Below are positions 26,573-35,610 of a stretch of DNA of 64,000 nucleotides, piece by piece. Source of the stretch: Lacihabitans sp. CS3-21 (lineage in GTDB: Bacteria; Bacteroidota; Bacteroidia; Cytophagales; Spirosomataceae); contig NZ_RJUD01000012.1 of the NCBI RefSeq assembly GCF_024343675.1, positions 38,266 to 102,265 on the forward strand. The letters are read 5' to 3'. Position 1 is the first letter of the stretch. The number at the start of each line of letters is the position of its first letter. Position numbers and translations under genes: made by a program. The notes beneath the pieces were generated by a model that was not told the origin of the DNA, made no database searches, and saw nothing but the letters and a program-made list of their open reading frames with translations.

Positions 26573-27937
26573 ATGAAAAAACTAATATCTATCACCATAT
26601 TAATGTCTTTCTCAGTATTCGGCATCAGATGCAAAAAATCAGGAAAAGACATAATTCCAGAAGAAAAAAGCATCACCATTGGGCAAAATCGTCTCTATGA
26701 ACCCGACCAAGGCACGGTTTCTAATGTCGTAAAACAAGCCAATACAGCCGAAGTGCCTTTGGAAACCATGACGAAAAGTTTTGAAAGTTTCGACAAAGCC
26801 ACTGGGCAAATGACCTTTAAAAGTGACGCCAGTGAGCTAAAATCCTTAAAAACTGGCTCAGTGGTTTTGTTTACTGGACATTCGCTCAAAAAAATCAGCA
26901 ATGTGACAGAGTCGGGTGGTAAAGTTGTAGTAAAAACCTCCGCCGCCAAGTTTGTAGATTATTACAAATCGGCTAAAATTGCCTATAAAACCAATTTTCA
27001 ATGGAATGCTTCTACCTTGGCAAGTTCTAGAATACAAGTAAATGGTGATCCGAATGCCCGAGTAAGACATATTGAAGGAACAAATGAATGGTCTTATAAA
27101 GGAAAAATAGGCAATTGGGAAATGGAATTGAAATTGGCACCTGAAACGTCAGGAGAAAATCGAAAACTCGCTATACAGCTCAACGGTAAAAGGGGCAATC
27201 TTGGAGGAGTTGAGTTTAAGGGTTTCATTTCCAATTTTGAGATAGAAAATAATATTTCAGTAGAAAATAGCCGGGTTACCAACTATTCCGAAACACATAC
27301 GGGTGCAAATGGTGAAATAGAAGCCAAATACGCGTTTTTGTCACTCGCAAACGAAGATGCAGTATTCGAACTACCTATTGATTTTTTTCGAACTATGATT
27401 GTGCATGGCGTTATTCCGGTCACCTATCGATTAAGATGCGTATTTAAAGTTTATCCACAAGTTTCAGCCAATAGCTCTTCTCAAGCCAATTTAAAATTAA
27501 CTTATTCAGGTACAAATGGCTTCAATTATCAAAATAATGGTCTTACCCCACGAGCTACCATGACTAATTTTAACCCATCAATAATAGGAGATACTGGCTC
27601 AGCCTCTACGGGTATTGTGGGTGTAGGTGTAGGTCTAGAATTCCCGAGATTCGAAATCGGTATATTTGATACCGTGGTGGTGCCATATATGTTAATGAAT
27701 ACCAGCATTGTAAATTATTTTGAAAGTGGCCTTCCTTTTATGCCTGGGCCATGCAATCGTACTAGACTTACATTTAAAGGCGTGGCAGGATTGGAAATGA
27801 GTTTCTTAGGTGCAAACTTTAAACAAGAAATGACACTTTTTGAAAAAATGCAGGAGTACAAAACAGAGGGTTCTAGATGTCCCACTTCTACTATTCCATT
27901 TGTTGAAAATGCTTTTTTGTTACCAAAGAGTTTGTAA
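26573..27937 (+). CDS. Probable envelope lipoprotein of unknown function, 454 residues
   Basis: The N-terminus MKKLISITILMSFSVFGIRC is a signal sequence ending in a cysteine at residue 20, followed by KKSGKDI. The residue before the cysteine is Arg, which is unusual for a lipobox, so lipidation is only likely. The rest is beta-rich with no recognised domain (VVLFTGHSLKKISNV, WSYKGKIGNWEMELKLA) and contains a few cysteines near the C-terminus (GPCNRT, SRCPT). It is cotranscribed with the surface fibre gene (24-base gap). Confidence 0.6.
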   Translation: MKKLISITILMSFSVFGIRCKKSGKDIIPEEKSITIGQNRLYEPDQGTVSNVVKQANTAEVPLETMTKSFESFDKATGQMTFKSDASELKSLKTGSVVLFTGHSLKKISNVTESGGKVVVKTSAAKFVDYYKSAKIAYKTNFQWNASTLASSRIQVNGDPNARVRHIEGTNEWSYKGKIGNWEMELKLAPETSGENRKLAIQLNGKRGNLGGVEFKGFISNFEIENNISVENSRVTNYSETHTGANGEIEAKYAFLSLANEDAVFELPIDFFRTMIVHGVIPVTYRLRCVFKVYPQVSANSSSQANLKLTYSGTNGFNYQNNGLTPRATMTNFNPSIIGDTGSASTGIVGVGVGLEFPRFEIGIFDTVVVPYMLMNTSIVNYFESGLPFMPGPCNRTRLTFKGVAGLEMSFLGANFKQEMTLFEKMQEYKTEGSRCPTSTIPFVENAFLLPKSL

Positions 27938-28063
27938 TAAGCTTTGTTAATTGTTGTATGAAATCAAAAACGCTTTTAAAAATTCTATTGAAGACCGCTT
28001 ATTAAAATGTTTAAAAAAAGCATTGAAATAATAGAAATAATAATTTGATTTGAAGAAAAAACT

Positions 28064-29617
28064 ATGAAAATAATTCGTAAATTAATCATTGTAAATTGTT
28101 TATATTTAAGTGTTTCGGCACAAATTACCCTTGTAAAAGACATTAACCCAAATGCCTTTTCTTCCAATCTCAATGGACAATACAATCGTCTTGTAAAAAT
28201 GGGCAACCATGTTTATTTTGGTGCCTTAGAAAATAACAAAAGCGGGCTATTTAAAACTGACGGCACTACAGTGGGAACTGTGAGAGTAACGGATTCAAAT
28301 GAGAATATTTTTGTAAAAGAACCAACAAGTTCTGGCACTTTTATAGGCTGGAGTGGTCCAAATCCTTTTGGAGCAGGTGAATATCCTTGGTCAAGTAATG
28401 GTATCACTTCTGGAACCGCAGGCTACAATACCTTTGTGCAAACACTTTATCCCTTTAACGGTGAGATATTTTATGCGGGATCTACATTTGATGAAGGATT
28501 TGAACTTTGGAAAATAAATACTTCAGGAATAGCGGAAATGGTAAAAAATATACCAGGAGTAGGAGTTAACAACACCATTTCACCTTCAAAATTTGTTGCT
28601 CATTCTGATGGATTCTTGTATTTTTTAGGTTGGGCAAATAATGCCCCTTGTGCTCTTTGGAAAACCGATGGAACCACCGCGGGCACTTCAAAAGTAAAAG
28701 ACATGCCTTATTGTACGCAATTATTTTCAGCAGGTTCTAATCTTTTTATTTTTGGACCAAATTCAGGCTCATATACTGGTAATTATAAACTTTGGGTTTC
28801 AGACGGCACGAATGCTGGGACAGTGGTTATCAAAGATTTTAATCCAGCTGGTTTTCCGGTTTCAAGCAATTATTACACTTTTAATAATCACTTGTTTTTT
28901 AGTTTGGACGATGAAATAAACGGAACTGAACTTTGGGTTTCTGATGGTACAACACTTGGTACACAAATGGTCCAAAACTTAAATCCCGGGGTAGCCTCAA
29001 GCTTTGCAACGCCACTTGGTCATGCGGGCAATTTTATGTATTTGGCTGCAAATAATGGGCTTAATGGACCAGCCTTGTATAAAGTGGCTGCCGATCCAAT
29101 AAATATCATTGGAGGTATTGGTCAATATGAAATAACATTTGTAAAAGACATCAACTCCATAAGTGACGCCACCAGTTATTTTGACAAAGGCATAGAATTT
29201 CAGGGCAAATTTTATTTTCCAGCAGGCGATGGGGTTACAGGTATGGAACTTTGGAGAACTGACGGAACAGCAACAGGAACGGAACTTTTAGGCGACATAA
29301 ACCCAACTGATGGCTCATACCCTAGTCGTTTTTGTGTTTTAAATAATAAATTGCTTTTTGTAGCCTATACTTTTGATTTGGATCATGAACTGTACAAATA
29401 CGAAGACCCTACATTTGTTCCTTGTGCAAATACCGGCTCATTTCAAGGTAATGCATCTGATAATCTATACGAAGCCAACAGTTCAATTCAATCCATTCAT
29501 ATCATACCAGCTTTGGCAGGATTTACAATTTATAAAGCACAGGCTATAACACTAAATCCGGGATTCAGAACGGAACCAGGAGCCAAGTTTATGACAATTA
29601 CCGCTGGATGTAACTAA
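28064..29617 (+). CDS. ELWxxDGT-repeat secreted protein
   Basis: A 517-residue protein with a signal peptide (residues 1-19 or so, ending VSAQ). The body contains ELWxxDGT-type repeats (GLFKTDGTTVGTVRV, ALWKTDGTTAGTSKVKD, LWVSDGTNAGTVVI, ELWVSDGTTLGTQMVQNL, ELWRTDGTATGTELL), each probably one beta-propeller blade. The C-terminal 60 residues (NLYEANSSIQSIHI, ITLNPGFRTEPGAKF, ending AGCN) match the cysteine-ending C-terminal domain type common in Bacteroidota surface proteins (LNPGF...G..F...GC). That suggests export and anchoring. It is convergent with ispF. Confidence 0.85.
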   Translation: MKIIRKLIIVNCLYLSVSAQITLVKDINPNAFSSNLNGQYNRLVKMGNHVYFGALENNKSGLFKTDGTTVGTVRVTDSNENIFVKEPTSSGTFIGWSGPNPFGAGEYPWSSNGITSGTAGYNTFVQTLYPFNGEIFYAGSTFDEGFELWKINTSGIAEMVKNIPGVGVNNTISPSKFVAHSDGFLYFLGWANNAPCALWKTDGTTAGTSKVKDMPYCTQLFSAGSNLFIFGPNSGSYTGNYKLWVSDGTNAGTVVIKDFNPAGFPVSSNYYTFNNHLFFSLDDEINGTELWVSDGTTLGTQMVQNLNPGVASSFATPLGHAGNFMYLAANNGLNGPALYKVAADPINIIGGIGQYEITFVKDINSISDATSYFDKGIEFQGKFYFPAGDGVTGMELWRTDGTATGTELLGDINPTDGSYPSRFCVLNNKLLFVAYTFDLDHELYKYEDPTFVPCANTGSFQGNASDNLYEANSSIQSIHIIPALAGFTIYKAQAITLNPGFRTEPGAKFMTITAGCN

Positions 29618-29651
29618 AAAAGCAGCATTTCTTTACTGAGATGCCGCTTTT
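29617..29651. terminator. Bidirectional terminator between the ELW-repeat gene and ispF
   Basis: AAAAGCAGCAT pairs with ATGCCGCTTTT (one mismatch) around a 12-base loop, with A and T runs on the two sides. It lies directly after the stop at 29617 and 19 bases from the ispF stop. Confidence 0.55.
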
Positions 29652-29669
29652 AATGGAAATATCAAATCA

Positions 29670-30149
29670 TTAATCTTTATAAACCAAACAAACCGCATGA
29701 GCTTCTAAACCTTCTTTTTTACCTACGAATCCCATGGTTTCAGAAGTAGTAGCTTTTATGGAAACATCGTCGGGTTCGATATTTAAACATTCGGCAATGG
29801 CGATTTTCATTTCAGGAATAAATTTCCCAATTTTTGGTTCCTCTAAAATCAATGTACTGTCTATATTGCCTACTTTATATCCTTTATCCGCTATCATTTC
29901 ATTGACTTTTCTTAGGAATACCTTGCTGTCCATTCCTCGCCATTGCGGATCAGTGTTCTTAAAGTGCTTGCCAATATCACCCAAAGACAAAGCTCCTAAC
30001 AGTGCATCACAAATGGCATGAAGCAATACATCGGCATCAGAATGTCCCATAGAACCCACAGAATGAGGTATTTTGATTCCTCCTAAACTCAACTCATATC
30101 CTTCTGCCAACTGATGCACATCGTAGCCATGCCCTATTCTGAATTTCAT
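29670..30149 (-). CDS. ispF: 2-C-methyl-D-erythritol 2,4-cyclodiphosphate synthase
   Basis: Forms the cyclodiphosphate intermediate of the MEP isoprenoid pathway. A 159-residue homotrimeric enzyme: metal ligands D10 and H12 in GHGYDVHQL, and HSDADVLLHAICDALLGA carries the third ligand and the conserved substrate loop. The C-terminal KATTSETMGFVGKKEG is also hallmark. Length is normal. ispG lies at the start of the window but not in the same operon. Confidence 0.95.
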   Translation of the reverse strand: MKFRIGHGYDVHQLAEGYELSLGGIKIPHSVGSMGHSDADVLLHAICDALLGALSLGDIGKHFKNTDPQWRGMDSKVFLRKVNEMIADKGYKVGNIDSTLILEEPKIGKFIPEMKIAIAECLNIEPDDVSIKATTSETMGFVGKKEGLEAHAVCLVYKD

Positions 30150-30274
30150 ATTTTCTTAATTTAACCGTCATGACCCCATTTGACAAAGTGCAATTTTAAC
30201 TTCGACCAAATGTCCTTCCGTCGTTTCTTTTTATTTTTTTATCGTAAAATTAGGCATAAATTTACACCAAATTA

Positions 30275-31519
30275 ATGTATTTGATGATTCAATTCCAACA
30301 TTTCGAACTCAATAACGGCCTAAAAGTTTACGTTCACGAAGATCCAACTAGCCCAATTGCCGCATTTAATATTTGTTATAATGTAGGCTCTAGAGACGAA
30401 AATCCAGACAAAACTGGTTTCGCACACTTATTTGAGCATTTGATGTTTGGTGGCTCAAAAAATATTCCTTCTTATGACGAACCACTTCAAAGAGTTGGAG
30501 GGGAAAACAATGCTTTTACCTCACCCGACATCACCAATTATTATATAACCTTGCCTGTCGATAATCTTGAAACCGCCTTTTGGTTGGAATCGGATCGTAT
30601 GTTGGGACTTTCATTTGACCCAAAAGTATTGGAAGTACAAAGAAGCGTAGTAATTGAAGAATTTAAACAACGTTATCTGAATCAACCCTATGGAGATATT
30701 TGGCTAAAGCTCAGACCTTTGGCTTACCAAGTACACCCCTATCAATGGGCAACGATTGGAAAAGACATTAGCCATATTGAAAACGCAACAATGCAGGACG
30801 TCAAGGATTTTTTCTATTCACATTATTTACCCAACAATGCCACCTTGGTGGTGGCTGGAAAAGTAACCGTCGCTCAAATTGAAAAATTAACACAAAAGTG
30901 GTTTGGAGATATTTCTAACAGGGAAATAGCTAAAAGAAGTTTACCCATGGAACCCAAACAAACACAAGCTAGACGTCTAGAAACTTCTGCAAAAGTCCCT
31001 TTAAATGCGATTTATAAGACTTTTCATACATCTGGAAGATACCATGAAGATTTTTATGCCATCGATTTGCTTGGGGATGTTTTGGGAAGAGGAAAATCGG
31101 CACGTCTACATCAAAAATTAGTAAAAGAGGCTAAATTATTCAACAATATTTCGGCTTATTGTACAGGTTCCCTCGACCCAGGCCTTTTTGTAGTTAGTGG
31201 CAACCTAAATCAAGGAGTGGATATAAAAACTGCGGAAGACGCCCTCACTGAGGAATTAGAAAACATTAAAAAGGCTAACATTACAGAAATCGAACTTGAA
31301 AAAGTCAAAAATCAAGCCTTGGCAACTACTGCTTTTGGTGAGGTGGAATTGTTAAACAGAGCTATGAACATCGCATTTGCGGCAAACGCTGGTAATGTAG
31401 ATTGGTGTAATCAAGACAAAACAAAAATTGAAGAAGTTACGGCAGAAATGATGCACAAGCAGGCCATTGAAGTATTGAGCGAGGACAATTGCAGTACATT
31501 AATATACGCAGCAGAATGA
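30275..31519 (+). CDS. M16-family zinc metallopeptidase
   Basis: A 414-residue insulinase-type peptidase. The inverted zinc motif HLFEHLMFGG (HXXEH) is near residue 50, and the distal Glu ligand is in VVIEEFKQRY. The second, inactive M16 domain fills the C-terminal half (SARLHQKLVKEAKLFNNIS). No signal peptide is visible, so it is probably cytoplasmic. The ATG at 30275 or the one at 30284 (MIQFQHF) could be used. Only one M16 half-protein gene is present here. Confidence 0.9.
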   Translation: MYLMIQFQHFELNNGLKVYVHEDPTSPIAAFNICYNVGSRDENPDKTGFAHLFEHLMFGGSKNIPSYDEPLQRVGGENNAFTSPDITNYYITLPVDNLETAFWLESDRMLGLSFDPKVLEVQRSVVIEEFKQRYLNQPYGDIWLKLRPLAYQVHPYQWATIGKDISHIENATMQDVKDFFYSHYLPNNATLVVAGKVTVAQIEKLTQKWFGDISNREIAKRSLPMEPKQTQARRLETSAKVPLNAIYKTFHTSGRYHEDFYAIDLLGDVLGRGKSARLHQKLVKEAKLFNNISAYCTGSLDPGLFVVSGNLNQGVDIKTAEDALTEELENIKKANITEIELEKVKNQALATTAFGEVELLNRAMNIAFAANAGNVDWCNQDKTKIEEVTAEMMHKQAIEVLSEDNCSTLIYAAE

Positions 31520-31789
31520 GCGTTTTAGTGTTGGAGATTATTGAATCATAAATAAGAAAGCAATTTTCCAAACGAATTTATTCTTATACCTCCGAAATAG
31601 GAAGTACTAATCGAGAAAAGCATATTTAAATGCCATGCTCAATTTCATCTCTGAGTTTTACAAGTTGGATACTTACCCTATTTAAAATGAGAATTATATA
31701 AAACAAAGATTTAATTCTAGAACATTGTTTTTTCATAAAGCCACAACTTTGTGTTGCTATTAAATTTTAATTTTAATAAAACACAGTAT

Positions 31790-32326
31790 ATGTTTAAATA
31801 TCAATCCATCAGTATTTATGGTTTAATGATCATTTTGGCGGGCATTTCTTTGCTAATAAAATCAGGGACGAATATTGAAGTACACGCCACTTTAGTTTCC
31901 GTTTTTATATTATTGAGTGTGATAGTTGCAGGTTGGGTGGCTTTAAAAACGACAGCAAATAAAGTACAGAGTCGTTATCATACCCTACACGCCATTGGCT
32001 TACTTTTTTATGCAATCCTACTTTTTTTTTACAAAAATTCAATCTCAAAATTCTCAGACATTACTGCCTTGTTTTTTATATTTTATGGTTTTTCTGAAAT
32101 TTTGTTTTGCTTCTGGCTATTCAACTTACAAGCTAAAATCAAGGTTTCTCAATTAATCATCCGACTTTCAATGGGTTTGGTGTTTTTTCTAAGCTCCTTG
32201 CTCATGATTGGGTTGAGACATCCATATCAATTAATGGAGTTAATTAGTGCAGGAATAATTTTCATCATTATTGGTATTCAAGTTATCCTTACAGCTCCAA
32301 TTGTAACCAGATTAAATGCCATATAA
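31790..32326 (+). CDS. Membrane protein of unknown function, 178 residues
   Basis: About six hydrophobic helices (for example YGLMIILAGISLLI, ATLVSVFILLSVIVAGWVAL, IIFIIIGIQVILTAPIV). The layout resembles HdeD/DUF308-like proteins (three hairpins), but I see no diagnostic motif. I chose the ATG at 31790 (MFKYQS) because an upstream in-frame ATG at 31751 adds only a low-complexity N-terminus. It stands before a related-looking small four-helix protein. Confidence 0.6.
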   Translation: MFKYQSISIYGLMIILAGISLLIKSGTNIEVHATLVSVFILLSVIVAGWVALKTTANKVQSRYHTLHAIGLLFYAILLFFYKNSISKFSDITALFFIFYGFSEILFCFWLFNLQAKIKVSQLIIRLSMGLVFFLSSLLMIGLRHPYQLMELISAGIIFIIIGIQVILTAPIVTRLNAI

Positions 32327-32488
32327 AGATGGAATTTTTAATTTTAAATAGTATTAATATACCAAAAGCATAGATATTTCTTTGAAATCAATGGTTTTGG
32401 CACATAAAAATTGCCACTTAATAAAAAGTCTAAAGCGTTTATTGCTAAAAATGACTAACTTAGGTTCATAAAACAAACCCTAAAATTT

Positions 32489-32881
32489 ATGAATACAAAA
32501 AATTTCTTTACGCTGGAGGCTATTAATTGTGTGTTATTCGGCATTATTCTCTTTTTTTTCCCAGATTTCATTGGACAAGAATACCTAACGAATCCAGATT
32601 TGATAAACGAGGCCTCAAAGATTGTCGCTAAAGGTTATGGTTCACTTCTTTTGGCTATGGCTATTGCATTTTGGCTTTCTAGAAAATCGGGGCCATCTAT
32701 TGCTAGGCACGCGATGGTAGTTTTAGCCACTTTCTCCAACATTTTCTTGATAATTATTCATTCCATGGCCATTTTGGGAGGCGTAGAAACTGCAATTGCC
32801 TGGGGAACAGTAGTTATGTCGTTAATTTTAGCCATTTGGGGATTGACATTAATTCCTAAAGAAAAAGATATCACTGTATAA
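32489..32881 (+). CDS. Small four-helix membrane protein
   Basis: A 130-residue protein with four predicted membrane helices (INCVLFGIILFFF, GSLLLAMAIAFWL, VVLATFSNIFLIIIHSMAIL, VVMSLILAIWGLTLI). Short acidic loop after helix 1. No recognised family. It is followed by a strong bidirectional terminator. Confidence 0.6.
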   Translation: MNTKNFFTLEAINCVLFGIILFFFPDFIGQEYLTNPDLINEASKIVAKGYGSLLLAMAIAFWLSRKSGPSIARHAMVVLATFSNIFLIIIHSMAILGGVETAIAWGTVVMSLILAIWGLTLIPKEKDITV

Positions 32882-32900
32882 AAAAAATATAGACTTAAAT

Positions 32901-32939
32901 TCCTCATTTTCAGCAACCTGAAAATGAGGATTTTTTTTT
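32901..32939. terminator. Strong bidirectional terminator
   Basis: Perfect 13-bp stem: TCCTCATTTTCAG (32901-32913) and its complement at 32918-32930 around CAAC, followed by nine T. It serves the plus-strand membrane protein gene; the minus-strand asparaginase gene stops at 32938, so it may serve both. Confidence 0.85.
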
Positions 32940-33978
32940 AAGAGAAATGGCTCTTTGCTTTTATCACTCTACCATTGCCCGGAGCGGTAGTTACAGAAAA
33001 TACAAAACCTGGATTCACAGCATAAGCACCATACTCTCCATTTTTGTTTAAGGCTATTAAACCTACTTGGAAATCTCTGGCTTTTTTAGGGTTAATTTTC
33101 ACCAATCTTTCAACTGCCATTTTACAAGCTGCTTCGGGCGACTTGCCTTGCCTCATAAATTCTACCACCATGGCCGCACCAGCTATTCTAATTACTTCCT
33201 CACCTTGGCCAGAACCTGTGCACGCACCTACTTCGTTGTCGACATACAGACCCGCTCCGATTATGGGCGAATCTCCAACTCTACCCCGCATTTTAAAACC
33301 CATACCCGAGGTTGTACACGCTCCTGATAGGTTTCCTGAATGGTCTAAGGCCAACAAAGCCATGGTGTCGTGGTTAAATTCCCCGTTTTCCAACATTTGT
33401 GGAGCAAATGGACCTTTGCCTTTTTGCATGGCTTTGTTTTGCTCCAATTCTATATTCTTAACAGGTTTATATTCAGATTTTTGAAGCCAATTTTTGTAGG
33501 CATTCTCAGCATCTTTTGAGAGTTTGTCTTCTTCCACTTTAAAGCCTTTTTCTATAGCAAACTGCCGAGCACCCTCACCAACCAAAAGTACATGAGGCGT
33601 ATCTTCCATCACTTTTCTAGCCACAGAAATTGGATGCTTTATGTTTTCCATAAATGCCACACCTCCACAATTCATTTTTTCGTCCATTATGCACGCATCA
33701 AGTGTCACTTTCCCTTCTCGGTCAGGATTACCACCCAAACCTACACAACAGTTTATGGCATCTTCAATATTGTTTGCACCTTTCTCAACGGCATCCAAGG
33801 CTCTGCCTGTTGGATTTTTTAGGATTTCCATCGCTGCTTCGTTGACCGGAATTCCACTGTCCCAAGTTGAAATTACGATGGGCTTTTTTATAGCTTTTGT
33901 TTGCCCAAAAGCATTGGTTAATGATAAAAAAGGCAAAGAAAATAAGCCTTTTGTTAAAAATCCTCTTCTGTTTGTCAT
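32938..33978 (-). CDS. Tat-exported glycosylasparaginase (aspartylglucosaminidase)
   Basis: A 346-residue N-terminal nucleophile hydrolase that cleaves the GlcNAc-asparagine bond (or beta-aspartyl peptides). The autocleavage site is D204-T205 in GEFNHDTMALLALD; mature beta subunit starts with T205. GRVGDSPIIGAGLYVDNEVG and GACTGSGQGEEVIR are the substrate-pocket stretches. The N-terminus NRRGFLTKGLFSLPFLSL is a twin-arginine signal, so the enzyme folds in the cytoplasm and then goes to the periplasm. Four bases after the sulfatase stop, hence one operon. Confidence 0.9.
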   Translation of the reverse strand: MTNRRGFLTKGLFSLPFLSLTNAFGQTKAIKKPIVISTWDSGIPVNEAAMEILKNPTGRALDAVEKGANNIEDAINCCVGLGGNPDREGKVTLDACIMDEKMNCGGVAFMENIKHPISVARKVMEDTPHVLLVGEGARQFAIEKGFKVEEDKLSKDAENAYKNWLQKSEYKPVKNIELEQNKAMQKGKGPFAPQMLENGEFNHDTMALLALDHSGNLSGACTTSGMGFKMRGRVGDSPIIGAGLYVDNEVGACTGSGQGEEVIRIAGAAMVVEFMRQGKSPEAACKMAVERLVKINPKKARDFQVGLIALNKNGEYGAYAVNPGFVFSVTTAPGNGRVIKAKSHFS

Positions 33979-33982
33979 GAAA

Positions 33983-35398
33983 TTATACTTTTATTTTTCC
34001 GATAGTTCTTCTATTCTTTCCTTCTGATTTGGTCAATTCATCACCTATATCTTGCCTAGCTTCCTCAGCTAAATGTGTCAATCTTTTTACAACCTCTGGA
34101 TTTTCGGCTATAACATTATATCTTTCGCCTGGGTCTCGCCTTAAGTCGTACAATCCACCCTCAAAAGCGAAGTTTTCATTTGCACCACCCGGCATTCCGT
34201 CTTTCCCAGCAGAAAAACCTACATAAATACGGCCAGGATGTGGAAATACTAACTTCCAGTTTTCATCTCTTACGGCCTCTAAATTATTTCTTCTGTAATA
34301 ATATAAAAACGTAGTTCGTGGATTGACCGTTGTATTTCCAGCTAAAACACTTAGTAGACTAACGCCATCAATACGCCTTTTGGGCATTTTTGCACCTGTA
34401 GCTTCTACAATAGTAGGTAAAATATCCAATCCAGCCGAGAGATTATTTGCAATCATACCTGCCGGAATTTTACCTTTCCATGTCATTAGGCAAGGTACAC
34501 GTTGTCCGCCCTCAAAACTTGTCCCCTTTCCTTCTCTTAGACCACCAGCACTACCTGCGTGATTGCCGTAGTTGAGCCAAGGTCCATTATCGCTGGTGAC
34601 AATGAGTAGTGTATTCTCCTCCAATTTGAGTTTTTTTATTGTTTCTCTTATCTGCCCGATGCTCCAGTCCAATTCCATCATCACATCGCCATAAAGCCCT
34701 TGTTTGGATTTACCCTTAAATTTATCAGAGACCGCCAAGGGGACATGCGGCATAGGATGAGCCAAGTAAACAAAGAAGGGTTTATCTTTTTTTCTCTTAA
34801 TAAAATCAATGGTTTTTTCAGTAAAACTGGTCGTGAATTGGCTTTGGTCTGGGTTTGTTTGGATGGTCTTTTCACCCTCAATTAAAGGCAACTCTGGGTA
34901 ATAATTCTTTGTAACGGGATGATTGGGCCACATATCATGCGAATATGGAATACCATAAAACTCATCAAATCCATGCTTAGTGGGCAAAAATTCAGGCAAA
35001 TGCCCCAAATGCCATTTACCAAAGGCGGCCGTTGAATATCCTTCGGCCTTTAGCAATTCGGCAATCGTCTCTTCCTCTGAATTCAAGCCAATTTTTGCGG
35101 TATGATCAAAGGCTCCACTGAATCCAAGCCTGTTGGGGTAACAACCTGTTAATAATCCAGCTCTAGAAGCGGTACAAACAGCCTGTGGAGAGTAAAATTG
35201 AGAAAAATAGATACCATCATGAGCCATTTTATCAAAATTTGGAGTCAGATAGCCTTGAGCCCCATTTCTGCTTATGTCACCAAAACCCATATCATCCAAG
35301 TAAACCAATACTACGTTTGGCCTTGAGACTGGTTTGTCTTTTAGAACAAAGGAAAAGAAAAAAATAGGTAAAGAAACTGCAATTATTTTTTTCAGCAT
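33983..35398 (-). CDS. Secreted sulfatase with a CxAxR formylglycine motif
   Basis: A 471-residue type I sulfatase. Metal ligands D35 and D36 (VYLDDMGFGD) and the modified Cys75 in AVCTASRAGLLTG (C-T-A-S-R at 75-79) are clear, and KWHLGHLP is the conserved lysine/histidine stretch. The proline of the common CxPxR is alanine here, the version handled by anaerobic-type maturases (anSME) in other bacteria; no such maturase is in the window. Signal peptide at the N-terminus (LPIFFFSFVL). Partner of the glycosylasparaginase, which suggests attack on sulfated glycoprotein glycans. Confidence 0.92.
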   Translation of the reverse strand: MLKKIIAVSLPIFFFSFVLKDKPVSRPNVVLVYLDDMGFGDISRNGAQGYLTPNFDKMAHDGIYFSQFYSPQAVCTASRAGLLTGCYPNRLGFSGAFDHTAKIGLNSEEETIAELLKAEGYSTAAFGKWHLGHLPEFLPTKHGFDEFYGIPYSHDMWPNHPVTKNYYPELPLIEGEKTIQTNPDQSQFTTSFTEKTIDFIKRKKDKPFFVYLAHPMPHVPLAVSDKFKGKSKQGLYGDVMMELDWSIGQIRETIKKLKLEENTLLIVTSDNGPWLNYGNHAGSAGGLREGKGTSFEGGQRVPCLMTWKGKIPAGMIANNLSAGLDILPTIVEATGAKMPKRRIDGVSLLSVLAGNTTVNPRTTFLYYYRRNNLEAVRDENWKLVFPHPGRIYVGFSAGKDGMPGGANENFAFEGGLYDLRRDPGERYNVIAENPEVVKRLTHLAEEARQDIGDELTKSEGKNRRTIGKIKV

Positions 35399-35572
35399 TA
35401 AAGAGAAATAGTTGATTTAATTAATGTCTGCATTTGATTTTTCTTCACGAAAATAATAAAATATTTTATTAAATATGATTTTCCATAACCTAAATACTTT
35501 GTGATCTTTTTAAAATACAAAATCAAAAAATATAATAAGGCTAAAACTACCTCCTTTCACCTAAAAAATTCT

Positions 35573-35580
35573 TAATTTTG
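35573..35580 (+). promoter_or_regulatory. -7 box for gpmI
   Basis: TAATTTTG matches TAnnTTTG exactly and covers the first possible TTG start (35578). This argues that translation begins downstream, at the TTG 35611. Confidence 0.45.
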
Positions 35581-35610
35581 CAGGTGATTTTAACCAAAAA
35601 CATTAATATT

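Noticed and set aside
33641..34027. A 128-residue plus-strand frame opposite the asparaginase gene
   Set aside because: Antisense to a well-supported gene, no recognisable domain.
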